The position numbers and the translations under genes were made by a program. Shown in pieces: positions 17,172 to 26,217 of a stretch of 64,000 nucleotides of DNA. This DNA comes from Parabacteroides sp. FAFU027 (lineage in GTDB: Bacteria > Bacteroidota > Bacteroidia > Bacteroidales > UBA7332): the NCBI RefSeq assembly GCF_022808675.1, contig NZ_JAKZKV010000006.1, forward strand, positions 124,001 to 188,000. The letters run 5' to 3'. The notes beneath the pieces are model-generated. The model did not search any database. It saw only the letters and a list, made by a program, of their open reading frames with translations, and was not told where the DNA came from. Each line of letters begins with the position of its first letter. Within the stretch, counting starts at the first letter, position 1.

Positions 17172-17208
17172 AGCGTGTCACTCAATTAACTGAGCGACAC
17201 GCTTTTTA
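17172..17208 (-). terminator. Terminator of the GH28 gene
   Basis: Thirteen-base arms (AGCGTGTC.CTCA / complement) with T-runs on both sides. It stands about 50 bp after the GH28 stop and separates that gene from small RNA A. Confidence 0.85.
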
Positions 17209-17256
17209 CTTATCCCGGATTGGATTTTCTCCCTCTTTTCAGAATTTACATCCGGT

Positions 17257-18852
17257 CTATTGCTTCAATAATTTATGGGAAGTGAGTGTCCCGTTTGCCG
17301 TAAGCAGATTCAGAATGTAATATCCACGGGGTATTGAGGTCAGATCGAGTGAATATTGATTTTCATTACCGGCGTTTATATCACGGATTTGAGTGCCGGT
17401 CAGCGAATAGAGCTTGATCTCAGCGATTGCCTCATCAGAAGAGATCATTACATAATCCTGAGCAGGGTTGGGGTAGCAGGTCACTGCACCGTCGGCTTTG
17501 ACCTCTTCGATAGCGCTGGTGGTGCAAGAGGTGGATTTTCCGGTTGTCGGATTGATTCCACTGACACGTATCGTATCGTAAGGAGAATAGATTGCATTTC
17601 CCTTGCCACTTGGAAGGGTAATGGAAGAACAGTTCTTGAATATAACTGAATCGGCATGCACGATTTGCATTCCTCGGGTTGTGGCGCTGATCTGGACATT
17701 ATCAAATACCACATCTTTAACCAACTGTTCGGGAAGTCCCCAGATGAATCCGGCGTAGGTCGAACCTGTTACGGTAATATTCTTGAAATAGATATTCCGC
17801 CACGTAGGAGTTGCAGCTGTGATCGCTTGTGCCGTATCAGTCTTGGAAGGACTGGAAGTAGGATAGTAACTGGTAATATAAAATGGCCAGGTTACGTTTT
17901 GCATCGTGATGTTGGAATAAGAAAGATTGTAACAGGCATTGGCTCCGCTGCCGCCACGGTCACGGGAAGCCTTCAGACGGATACCATTCGTAGTGCCATT
18001 GAAAGTACAGCTATCTACCGTAACGGTATTAACGCCGGTAGCATAACTACCTACAGAGATACCGTGTCCGGTACCCAAAGTACAGTGTTTGATGGTAATA
18101 TTCTTGGTGTTTGTATCCATGGCCACATTGTCATCTCCTTCCGAAAGGTTACAATCATGAATGTATATGCCATTCCAGTACCAGGTGTCGATGGCATCCG
18201 TATTTGGTGAAGTGGAAGGAGCCTTGATCGTAACATAAGAGATTGTTCCGTTGGAACCCATTGTACTGCTTTGTCCTAATGTGAGATGCACCCCCGGTGA
18301 ATTCATCAACGTGATACCGGTAATCCATACCGTGTTACAAGCTACAAAGCGGATCAGACTCGGGCGTTTCATATTGCTGTTGGAAGCATAAGCCGTCCAC
18401 CAGGCAGAGCCTTGTCCGTCGATTACTCCGGAGCCGCTTACCTCGATATTGCTGAGACTTTTCCCGTAAATAAAAGGATTATACTGGTCGGTAGTTCCGT
18501 TATTGGGATAGGTTCCGGCAACAGTTCCGTTTCCGCTTCCGTAAGGAAGGATCCGCAAAGTATCACCGGCGGCCAGATAGAGATTGACGTTGTTTTTCAT
18601 GGTGATCGGACCGCTCAGGAAGGTGCCTGCCGGTAAAACTACCGTTCCGCCACCTGCTGCATTAGCAGCAGTGATCGCAGCGTTGATATACGATGCATTG
18701 TCTGTATTCGTCGTTTTTGCACCGTAGTTTGTAACCAGGAACTGTGTCGTTGGGATTACGGGTAGGGGAATGTTCGTGGCGGCATTGACTGAGTTTATCC
18801 CAAAAAGGATGGCCAGTAGCGAAATGAAAATCGCATAATAATTCGTTTTCAT
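17257..18852 (-). CDS. GH28 polygalacturonase with T9SS sorting domain
   Basis: 531 residues with signal peptide (LLAILFGINSVNA). Right-handed beta-helix enzyme of glycoside hydrolase family 28. The catalytic set is complete: NTD (217-219), DD (240-241), GHG (262-264) and RLK (292-294). Members hydrolyse galacturonan or rhamnogalacturonan, so pectin is the likely substrate. The tail from about residue 455 is a type A T9SS sorting domain (CYPNPAQDYVMI, LYSLTGTQI, IPRGYYILNLL). Its own -7-like TACTTTTG is at 18897-18904 on the minus strand. The palindrome-promoter units A and B flank it. KdgF at 54833 may act later in uronate breakdown. Confidence 0.92.
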   Translation of the reverse strand: MKTNYYAIFISLLAILFGINSVNAATNIPLPVIPTTQFLVTNYGAKTTNTDNASYINAAITAANAAGGGTVVLPAGTFLSGPITMKNNVNLYLAAGDTLRILPYGSGNGTVAGTYPNNGTTDQYNPFIYGKSLSNIEVSGSGVIDGQGSAWWTAYASNSNMKRPSLIRFVACNTVWITGITLMNSPGVHLTLGQSSTMGSNGTISYVTIKAPSTSPNTDAIDTWYWNGIYIHDCNLSEGDDNVAMDTNTKNITIKHCTLGTGHGISVGSYATGVNTVTVDSCTFNGTTNGIRLKASRDRGGSGANACYNLSYSNITMQNVTWPFYITSYYPTSSPSKTDTAQAITAATPTWRNIYFKNITVTGSTYAGFIWGLPEQLVKDVVFDNVQISATTRGMQIVHADSVIFKNCSSITLPSGKGNAIYSPYDTIRVSGINPTTGKSTSCTTSAIEEVKADGAVTCYPNPAQDYVMISSDEAIAEIKLYSLTGTQIRDINAGNENQYSLDLTSIPRGYYILNLLTANGTLTSHKLLKQ

Positions 18853-19108
18853 TGAACGTGATGATTTTGAATGAAAAGGGTTTGACTAACAGAGCTCAAA
18901 AGTAACCTCCTCTGAAGATTACGAAGTAGATAAATTGGTAATTAAAGTGAAGTAATTGATAAAGGGAGGAATCCTTACAGAATGGTCGGATAAATATTAC
19001 AGAGTGCTATCTTGTACCTGGGATCTAAACCTGTTTTTCCCGGGAAGAATGGTGCTGGAAAAGTCTTATTGGCAAGTTGAATTAATTCGACAAAGATTAA
19101 GAGGGTGG

Positions 19109-19167
19109 TAAATAAAAGAAAGGGGCGGTATATTATAACCCTTCATATCAACCCTCAACCGCCCCCT
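19109..19167 (-). terminator. Terminator-like hairpin at the end of candidate small RNA B
   Basis: Minus strand GGGGGCGG pairs with CCGCCCCT (19121-19128) across about 30 bases, followed by TTTCTTTTATTT. It is homologous to the hairpin at 16859-16918. Confidence 0.55.
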
Positions 19168-19578
19168 CTTATATTGGTGATCATCGCGTGGCAATCTATC
19201 GTTCACCAATTTATTTCTTATGCAAACAGGACTAATGCTGTGAATAAAATATCCGGAGCACAACCCTTAAGTGCTCCGGATGATCAGGTATCGAAACCCT
19301 AAAAACAATAGCCCAATCTCAATATTTAATCTTCTATATCTTTTATCCTGTCTGATATTTTAATCCATCAGTGAATTATAATGTCGAAAACGATCCCCGA
19401 TAGGAGATGCCCGGTTTGATCCTTATTGTTGATTTTGTGTAATTAATCGGTTAAGAATGAATCTATAATACTTTCTCCGGAAGACAGCCCTGGAGTTGAG
19501 ATTGATTAATAGCGGATGTTACTTATTGTATATCCTGTATGATATTATGCTTATAAAAATCTAAGCGGTTTAATCTTT
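19109..19578 (-). ncRNA. Candidate small RNA B
   Basis: Predicted transcript from promoter B (19582-19612). A perfect 11-bp hairpin (ATCCGGAGCAC, 19251-19281) followed on the minus strand by ATATTTTATT could end it at about 330 bases. The AGGGGCGG hairpin at 19109-19167, shared with RNA A, would end it at about 470 bases. No convincing open frame was found. Alternatively it is a long leader reaching the GH28 gene, but that gene has a closer -7 element of its own. Confidence 0.4.
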
Positions 19579-19581
19579 CTA

Positions 19582-19629
19582 CAAAAATACTGCGAGATAA
19601 AATGCAGGGCAATACTACTTTAGTAGTAT
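19582..19629 (-). promoter_or_regulatory. Palindrome-promoter unit B
   Basis: The perfect palindrome ATACTACTTTAGTAGTAT at 19612-19629 (8-bp arms, TT centre) abuts TTG (complement of 19610-19612). A 20-bp spacer and TATTTTTG (19582-19589) follow on the minus strand. The centre is near -42. The plus strand also reads TATATTTG at the palindrome's right end. The closest regulators are the three PAS-LuxR genes starting 400 bp away; that they bind here is inferred. Confidence 0.72.
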
Positions 19630-19737
19630 ATTTGTGATAATCGGATAAGGATGTACCAAAAGTCGATTCCAACAAAACTGAACTTACAAAATGATAGTTG
19701 ATTCATTCTTACCGCCCCTAATTGGCTACGCCGATCT

Positions 19738-19815
19738 TCGATTCCCCTGAAGGGGACTTTGAAGAGTGGTATTTCGGATCTAATTTGCACATCAGAACAT
19801 CCCCTTTAGGGGCTT
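19738..19815. repeat. Pair of CCCC-loop-GGGG hairpins
   Basis: CCCCTGAAGGGG at 19744-19755 and CCCCTTTAGGGG at 19801-19812, about 45 bp apart in similar flanks. They resemble the remnant ends of dispersed palindromic elements. Confidence 0.5.
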
Positions 19816-20033
19816 GGGGCAATTCGAACTTACAATTTGTAACTTCTTAAATAGACTGTCTTCTTTTTGTAACATCCTCATTTGCGATAATCGGATGTCT
19901 GATATCAGTTCTTGAGATAGTAAATCATAAAGTCTGGTAGCATTAAGACATTTAGAATCTTCTATTTCTAATTTACACACTGAAAAACCCCAATCGCAGC
20001 AATATTCATTGTCCCACCTTAAATCAGCTGATT

Positions 20034-20732
20034 ATGAATGTCGAAGAGATTCCCGAACCTTACAGGAGATATGCCGAAAACGCAGTTTTTGCTAATAATA
20101 TCCTTCATTCCCTTCCGGCTATCATTTATATCAACCAATTGGACGTCCCCGGAAATTATAATAGCATGAGAAATATCTGGCTTAACCGGAGAGGACATGA
20201 GCTGATGAAATATTCAAGGGAGGAGATTGATCAGTTGAGGTATGATTTCTTTAAAGCAATTATCCATCCCGAAGATATGGAGATTGTCCCTTCTTCTTAT
20301 TTCTGGCATTATTCCGATCATCCTGAAATGTTCTTTGCCGGAATGCATCGGGTAAAACCAAAGGATTGCGATACCTACCGTTGGCTTTATTATCAGACGG
20401 TCGTGGCGGATTATTTCGATGACGGCTCCCCCAAGCAGTCATTTACCATAGCCTTAGAGATCTCGGAAATCATGCATACTGAGAATCAGCTGAATTATGC
20501 CCTGAAAGAGATTGCCCGGCTTAAGAATGAACTGCGTATGAGTAAGTTTACCCAGCGGGAAAGGGAGATTCTGGCATTGATCGCCAAAGGGAAGACCGAT
20601 AAGGAGATTGCTTCTACGCTTTTTATCAGCGTTTCTACTGCCAAAAAACACCGGACCAACCTGATCGCCAAAGCGGAGGTCAAAAATACAGCTGAACTGG
20701 TGGCTTTTGCGATGGAAAGTGGTGTGTATTAA
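20034..20732 (+). CDS. PAS-LuxR transcriptional regulator, paralogue 1
   Basis: 232 residues. The N-terminal PAS-like domain (about 20-150; LHSLPAIIYINQLD, YSREEIDQL, YRWLYYQTVV) is joined by a short helix to a LuxR/NarL-type HTH (about 170-232; FTQREREILALIAKGKTDKEIA, STAKKHRTNLI). No receiver domain and no membrane segment are present, so it probably senses a cytoplasmic signal directly. It is the first of three tandem paralogues; the spacing to the next is 74 bp. The divergent palindrome-promoter unit B is the best candidate target. Confidence 0.85.
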   Translation: MNVEEIPEPYRRYAENAVFANNILHSLPAIIYINQLDVPGNYNSMRNIWLNRRGHELMKYSREEIDQLRYDFFKAIIHPEDMEIVPSSYFWHYSDHPEMFFAGMHRVKPKDCDTYRWLYYQTVVADYFDDGSPKQSFTIALEISEIMHTENQLNYALKEIARLKNELRMSKFTQREREILALIAKGKTDKEIASTLFISVSTAKKHRTNLIAKAEVKNTAELVAFAMESGVY

Positions 20733-20806
20733 AATGATTATTCTCGATTCGAATAAAAAACCAGTACTCTTATTTCTATTTAATAATACTTTAAACCCTG
20801 TCATTT

Positions 20807-21505
20807 ATGAATATCGATGAAATCCCTCAATCGTTTCGTGTGCGGTTAAATGACACGGCATTTTACCAAAACATCATCCATTCTCTTCCGGCTATTATTT
20901 ACATTAATCAGATGGATATCCCCGGAGATTGTAATTCGGTGAAAAATATATGGCTGAATCAAAGAGGTTATGACTTTATGAAATACTCAAGGGAAGAGAT
21001 TGATGATATGAAGTATGACTTTCAGCAGAATATTATGTATGCCGATGATTTAAAGGTAGGTCCTATTTCTTATGAATGGGGATATTCGGATTTACCTGTA
21101 TTATTTTTTGTCGGAATGTATAGAATAAAACCGAAGAATGATACTAAGTATCATTGGATGTATGGTCAGTCTATTATCATCGAATATCACGAGGATGGCT
21201 CGCCTAAAGTATTTCTCAATGTTGCATTTGAGATTTCAGAGGTTATGCATTCCAATAATCATATGATCGATTCCATGAGAGAGATTGCCCGGCTGAAGAA
21301 TGAATTGCGTCTCAGTAAATTTACCCAGCGGGAAAAAGAGATTCTGGCATTTGTCGCCAGGGGAAAGACTGATAAGGAGATCGCTGAAAGGTTATTTATC
21401 AGTGTCGGCACAGCAAAAAAACACCGGACTAACCTGATCGCTAAGGCGGAGGTCAAGAATACGGCGGAACTGGTGGCTTTTGCCATGGAATGTGGAGTAT
21501 GCTAA
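20807..21505 (+). CDS. PAS-LuxR transcriptional regulator, paralogue 2
   Basis: 232 residues with the same layout as its neighbours (PAS about 20-150, LuxR HTH about 170-232). It is the most diverged in the N-terminal half (IPQSFRVRLNDTAFYQN instead of IPEPYRxYAExA), while the HTH is almost identical (TDKEIAERLFISVGTAKKHRTN). This suggests a shared DNA site with different inputs. It is followed 52 bp later by paralogue 3. Confidence 0.85.
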   Translation: MNIDEIPQSFRVRLNDTAFYQNIIHSLPAIIYINQMDIPGDCNSVKNIWLNQRGYDFMKYSREEIDDMKYDFQQNIMYADDLKVGPISYEWGYSDLPVLFFVGMYRIKPKNDTKYHWMYGQSIIIEYHEDGSPKVFLNVAFEISEVMHSNNHMIDSMREIARLKNELRLSKFTQREKEILAFVARGKTDKEIAERLFISVGTAKKHRTNLIAKAEVKNTAELVAFAMECGVC

Positions 21506-21557
21506 ACGATTGCTCTGAATTCGAACCCCAAAAGATTAACCCAAACAACTTTCAGTA

Positions 21558-22277
21558 ATGCTCAATCCTTTACCATATAATATACATATTGAAGAAATCC
21601 CGGAGCCTTACAGGGTATATGCCGAAAAGGCAGCATTTGCTAATAATATCCTGCATTCCCTTCCGGCTATCATTTACATTAATCAGCTGGATATACCCGG
21701 TGATTCCAATAGCATGCGAAATCTCTGGTATAACCAACGGGGACATGAGCTGATTGGGTATTCGAGGGAAGAGATTGATCAGTTGAAATATGATTTTCTG
21801 AGAACACTTATTCATCCTGATGATCATGAGATTGTTCCCTCTTCATACTGTTGGCACAGCGCTGATCATTCCGAAATGACCTTTATTTGCATATACCGGA
21901 TTAAGCCTAAGAACAGCACTCAATATCATTGGCTCTACAATCAAACGATAGTGATCGGTTTTTTTGAAGATGGATCTCCCCAAAAATCGTTATCCGTAGC
22001 CATGGAGATTTCGGAGGTTATGCATGCGGATAATCAGTTAAATAATGCACTGAAAGAGATCTCAAGACTTCAGCGTGAGCTCCGGTTAAGCCACCTGACT
22101 ACACGCGAAAAAGAGATATTGGCGTTGATCGCCAAAGGGAAGACCGATAAGGAGATTGCTTCCGAACTTTTCATCAGCATTACTACTGCCAAAAAACACC
22201 GGACCAACCTGATTGTAAAAACAGAGGTGAAGAATACGGCGGAATTGGTCGCCTTTGCGATGGAGAATGGGAGATAG
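21558..22277 (+). CDS. PAS-LuxR transcriptional regulator, paralogue 3
   Basis: 239 residues, closest to paralogue 1 in the PAS domain (IPEPYRVYAEKAAFANNILHS). The HTH (LTTREKEILALIAKGKTDKE) is conserved. The N-terminus carries eight extra residues with no later Met, so the start at 21558 is the only ATG choice. The three genes run in one direction with short gaps and look like an operon made by two duplications. Confidence 0.85.
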   Translation: MLNPLPYNIHIEEIPEPYRVYAEKAAFANNILHSLPAIIYINQLDIPGDSNSMRNLWYNQRGHELIGYSREEIDQLKYDFLRTLIHPDDHEIVPSSYCWHSADHSEMTFICIYRIKPKNSTQYHWLYNQTIVIGFFEDGSPQKSLSVAMEISEVMHADNQLNNALKEISRLQRELRLSHLTTREKEILALIAKGKTDKEIASELFISITTAKKHRTNLIVKTEVKNTAELVAFAMENGR

Positions 22278-22384
22278 GGGCGAAATCAAAGTGATGATTA
22301 AGAATGATTATCGGACGGACTGGGTAATGGATGCCGGATTAAAGACATAAGCTCCGACATGAATGACAGAGCTTGTGAAAAGCA

Positions 22385-23173
22385 TTATAAGACTTTGAAG
22401 ATATCAATATTACTTTGCATGAAGTTTCTCATACGTTTACAAACCTCATAGCCTTCTCTTGCTCCTTCATCGTTTGTGTTTCCTTCAATGGTATGAATCC
22501 AGTCATCGACTACAGAAATCACAATTCCGGTATGTGTCCAGTCATGCGGAGTTTTGACTATCAGAAAGAGATCTCCGGGTTCTATGAGAGATGGATTTTT
22601 CCGTATCTCCTTATTGCGAAGAAGTTTATTTTTTTCCAGACCATGCTGTCCGACGGAATCACATCCATAAGCATGAGGCATTATTTGGGTAAATGACTGA
22701 TTTAAAACAGAACAGGCCTGATCAATAATTGTTTGTGCAAATCCCATACACCAGGGCCAGTCACTTCCTTCATTGCCATCTACATAGGCTCTCACCCAGG
22801 GGCCATGATTATTCTTTAACTCCAGAGGTTTATTTCGTAAATGTTGTTCTGCATATTCAATGATCAGAGTCCTTAGATTGGAACCGCTAATGGGTTGAAA
22901 TGCATTGGATAGGAATTGTACTAACTTGTTGAAAGTTGCCACGTCAACGACTCCGGTTACAGGTAATCCTTGCAATTTCTGAAATTCCTTTACAACAGTT
23001 TCTGTCTGATGGCCAAAAATTCCATCAATGTCCACAATTATATTCCATCGTTGATCATAGCTTCGCCATAGATTAAGCCATTCCTGCACTTTCTTTACGT
23101 CTGATCCTTTTGACTGAACAGACAAAGAGGGTACTGCCATCTTTAATTCTTTCTGATAATACTTTTTGATCAT
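22385..23173 (-). CDS. Leaderless peptidoglycan-binding/CHAP-like amidase
   Basis: 262 residues, or 251 if translation begins at the second Met (23140). Residues about 15-90 are a peptidoglycan-binding domain (SKGSDVKKVQEWLNLW, DGIFGHQTETVVKEFQ, VVDVATFNKL). From about residue 100 there is a CHAP/NlpC-like papain fold with nucleophile Cys142 in WPWCMGFAQ and His213 in WTHTGIVISV. It should cut peptidoglycan peptides, yet no signal peptide is visible. Release by lysis or through a dedicated secretion route, or a cytoplasmic precursor, are all possible. It lies 118 bp downstream of the patatin gene on the same strand. Confidence 0.78.
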   Translation of the reverse strand: MIKKYYQKELKMAVPSLSVQSKGSDVKKVQEWLNLWRSYDQRWNIIVDIDGIFGHQTETVVKEFQKLQGLPVTGVVDVATFNKLVQFLSNAFQPISGSNLRTLIIEYAEQHLRNKPLELKNNHGPWVRAYVDGNEGSDWPWCMGFAQTIIDQACSVLNQSFTQIMPHAYGCDSVGQHGLEKNKLLRNKEIRKNPSLIEPGDLFLIVKTPHDWTHTGIVISVVDDWIHTIEGNTNDEGAREGYEVCKRMRNFMQSNIDIFKVL

Positions 23174-23291
23174 CTTTATTCGTGATTTAAAGGTTAATGT
23201 TCTGGTCTTCTATTCTATCCGGCACATAAACCTGGCTGTAAGTTTTATCTTATATTTCCGGATTAGCAATTGTCAGATTATCTTGTTATTT

Positions 23292-25097
23292 CTATTTTAC
23301 CAATCCCCGGTTGTACATATCCACAATTACCGAATCAATGAATTCCTGAGCAATCATTCCTGCCACTTTTGGTTTGCCAATCAGCATAAACAGATTAACC
23401 ATCAGACGGGAAAAAAGCTTTTTAAACCAGGGCTTTTTTCGATAGTTTTGAATAAACAGTTGTCCGTGACTATTCTGTTTAGCCGCTTCTATACCATTTC
23501 CGAAGTTGCCAATGATCGACTCAAATCTTTTTTTTGCTTTATCTTCCAGATTTAGCAGGTATTTTACCTCAATTTCAGGGTAAGATAATCCTTCCTCTTC
23601 GGCTGGCTTCATGAGTTGGATATTATCCCGGGCGATACGTATGTCGGGAATGATGGGCAGATTCTTTGTTTCATCAGAGAGATAGAGATCTAGCAATTCA
23701 CCGGTGATATTTTTGTATCCATAGGCAATGATTGGATTGTTTTTCTCCTGAGGTACACCGAAATAGTTTTGTAGGAATCGTTGGCAATTACGTCTTCCCA
23801 ACATATAATCATGTTGTCGGAACTTTTTACTAAAGAAACCACCAAAACCACCAAATGAACCACAGGCTATGCTATACTTCTCTTTTTCTTCGTTTCGATA
23901 ACGGACGGGAACAATCATAAACCGGGTAAAATCGTCATCATCATAGGCTTTTGCCAATAAGTCAGACTTTACCATCAGTTGTTGACGCATTGTATTGATT
24001 AATTCCGGCATGGCAAATCGTAATGATTTTCTTTCCTGATACTCTTTCGTGGGCACATCGTCATAGTTCGGAAATGGATCAATCATCAATACAGTGGTGT
24101 CAAATGTATTGGCCTGCTTTTTCAATTCATCCAACTTATTGGTAGCCTCTTTCCCGGCTTCATCGTTTTGTCTTCTTAGGAGAATCTTCTCTGTCAGATC
24201 GTATGGCTCATTATTTATTACTCCTCCATCTACACATACAGCTTTATAGCTAATATCCGGGTTGATAATACCATCTTTCGAGTTATTCATCTTCAGTAAC
24301 GGATTATCATTGATGTATTTTGCGTCCCGGTTAACTGTTCTCGGAGATAGACCGACAGGAAACGCGCCTGTCGCAATTGCGGCATCGATCAACAGATTAC
24401 GGTTTAATCCCAGGCTATCGTTATAATGAAACGGAATCCGGCCATTGTGGTGATAAGCGCCGAAAGGATTATATTGAAAATGGACAATATCCTTATGCAC
24501 AGTCATTCGATCTTCCTTATTGCCCAAAGAGGTCTTAAACTCAAGCTCATAATTATAGCCTCTGAGATTTGTAATCGTAGTAAACAGCTCATAATCAGGA
24601 GCAATGTATGGCCTTTTGATTGTATCGTCAGATATAGTATGGTCTAAAGTCCGCCGGGCAATCTGTTCAATAAATAAGGAGTTAAATAATGAGCGAACCT
24701 CTTTATCGGGATTAATATCTTTCGAATTTTCAATATCTTCTATACCGAGCATCTGACTCATCATATCTTTTTCTCTATTATCGGTCAGATTTACCCATGA
24801 GTCATACAATGGATTTTCTTTAGATAAATCTGACATATAATTCTGCATATTGATATGAGGGAAATTCTTTTGAAGTGCGGCTGTGGTTATTACTGCTGTC
24901 ATTCCTCCGGCTGAAGCGCCGTTAATTACTTCGATAATCACATTGTGCATTGGGACTCCCGGCAGATTCAATTCTTTGGCTTTTTGCCAGTTTTCGAGAG
25001 CTTCAAGCAAGTAATCAATCACACCGGCGGTATAGGCTCCGGCAGAAATGGCACCAGCCATTGAGAGTCCGATTCGAAATGTGTTTTTTTTATTCAT
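23292..25097 (-). CDS. Patatin-like phospholipase
   Basis: 601 residues, much longer than a minimal patatin domain. The N-terminal oxyanion stretch SMAGAISAGAYTAGV is atypical. The nucleophile elbow is GASAG (Ser62), and the dyad Asp lies in VDGGVINNEPYDL near residue 289. The C-terminal half is unassigned, and there is no signal peptide. Patatins hydrolyse phospholipid acyl esters. Its neighbours, a leaderless wall hydrolase and an Fn3 protein, suggest a common envelope-directed role, but an intracellular lipid function is equally possible. Confidence 0.82.
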   Translation of the reverse strand: MNKKNTFRIGLSMAGAISAGAYTAGVIDYLLEALENWQKAKELNLPGVPMHNVIIEVINGASAGGMTAVITTAALQKNFPHINMQNYMSDLSKENPLYDSWVNLTDNREKDMMSQMLGIEDIENSKDINPDKEVRSLFNSLFIEQIARRTLDHTISDDTIKRPYIAPDYELFTTITNLRGYNYELEFKTSLGNKEDRMTVHKDIVHFQYNPFGAYHHNGRIPFHYNDSLGLNRNLLIDAAIATGAFPVGLSPRTVNRDAKYINDNPLLKMNNSKDGIINPDISYKAVCVDGGVINNEPYDLTEKILLRRQNDEAGKEATNKLDELKKQANTFDTTVLMIDPFPNYDDVPTKEYQERKSLRFAMPELINTMRQQLMVKSDLLAKAYDDDDFTRFMIVPVRYRNEEKEKYSIACGSFGGFGGFFSKKFRQHDYMLGRRNCQRFLQNYFGVPQEKNNPIIAYGYKNITGELLDLYLSDETKNLPIIPDIRIARDNIQLMKPAEEEGLSYPEIEVKYLLNLEDKAKKRFESIIGNFGNGIEAAKQNSHGQLFIQNYRKKPWFKKLFSRLMVNLFMLIGKPKVAGMIAQEFIDSVIVDMYNRGLVK

Positions 25098-25334
25098 GAT
25101 ACTGATGGTTTTATGTTAAAGTGGCGTATGATTCAGTAACGTAGATTGCAGGTGATAACCTATTGCCTTAGTGGGAGGGGTTTATAACTCTGCCATGAAT
25201 AGCGTGGCCGGTCAGCAGAAGTAGTCTCTCTCTTCTCAATCTTCTCACTGACTCTTTTATATATAACAGAGCCAGTAAGAAGAAGTTGAAGAGTTTCGGT
25301 TATCCATTTAGAGAATTCCCCTGTAATGTATATT

Positions 25335-25949
25335 CTATACCACTCCCTGCATGATAGGTGAACTAAATGCCGTAGTACCTTGCGGAGTCACTACTGCTAC
25401 GCGAAACCAATAACGTGTTAGAGGTTTTAGTCCTGTGACTTCGACCGATGCACGGGAAGTTACTTTGATAGTCGTCCATCCTGATTCATCTTCCGGCAGC
25501 GTTCCTTCGCAAATTTGCCAGATGTAGGAATTTGCGCCCGTATAAGCCTGCCGGCGCAGCAATACCGATCCTGATACACTACCTAGTACAACGCTAAATT
25601 CCGCTTTCTGTCCCGGCCCCTGCGGTTTGGCCAGGTTATACCCTGCACTCAGGATGATGGCGCCATCTCCATCGGCAATACGTTCTACATAACGACCTTC
25701 TTTGGTGTGCAAATCATCCCAATATTCCTCGGCCTGACGAAGAAGCATAGTTTCTTCTTTACCCCCGTTCTGAGCATTGACAAAACGTTGCTCGAGCGTA
25801 TCGGTACTCTGTTTTAATGTTTCCAATAGAATGTCAGGTGTCGCAAAATGCGTATTCCCGGTCATGGATTGATGCACATTCCTACCAAAAGAAATTTTTT
25901 CCGGTACTGAAAGTTTTTTGAAGTCCAGAACTAAACGATCTTTTTTCAT
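25335..25949 (-). CDS. Fibronectin type III domain protein
   Basis: 204 residues without a signal peptide. The N-terminal half is helical and charged. An Fn3-like domain occupies about residues 115-204 (GSVLLRRQAYTGANSYIWQI, SRASVEVTGLKPLTRYWFRVAVVTPQG). Proteins of this shape are common in Bacteroidota and their function is unknown. It is on the same strand as the patatin gene but 237 bp away, so operon membership is uncertain. Confidence 0.7.
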   Translation of the reverse strand: MKKDRLVLDFKKLSVPEKISFGRNVHQSMTGNTHFATPDILLETLKQSTDTLEQRFVNAQNGGKEETMLLRQAEEYWDDLHTKEGRYVERIADGDGAIILSAGYNLAKPQGPGQKAEFSVVLGSVSGSVLLRRQAYTGANSYIWQICEGTLPEDESGWTTIKVTSRASVEVTGLKPLTRYWFRVAVVTPQGTTAFSSPIMQGVV

Positions 25950-26217
25950 GTGAATTGTTTTTTAATTAGACATATATGTATTTGGATATCATTATAATGG
26001 CATGTCAGGAACGGGGATGGTTGTGATCCGGGAATATATCTCCTTTAATGAGGAAGATCCCCGGGTTTTCCTGATGAAACTGCTGAATGCAGGACTGAAT
26101 TCCCTTTTTTACCATCATTATTCCTGTTTCTATCTCCGATCACGAATGGAAATGTGGGATTTCCATTTATTATCAGGTGAATTAAATCAAGAGATACTGC
26201 TAATTCGGTCATTTTCG

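Larger units (their letters stand above)
18853..20033. other. 1.18 kb spacer between divergent GH28 and PAS-LuxR genes
   Basis: From left to right it holds the GH28 promoter region (near 18900), candidate small RNA B (19109-19578) with two hairpins, the palindrome-promoter unit B (19582-19629), and a pair of CCCC-type hairpins (19744-19812). No protein-coding frame here is convincing. Confidence 0.6.

Noticed and set aside
22385-25949. Anti-phage system built on the patatin gene
   Set aside because: Patatins occur as effectors in CBASS, but there is no nucleotide cyclase, ubiquitin-like or sensor gene next to it.
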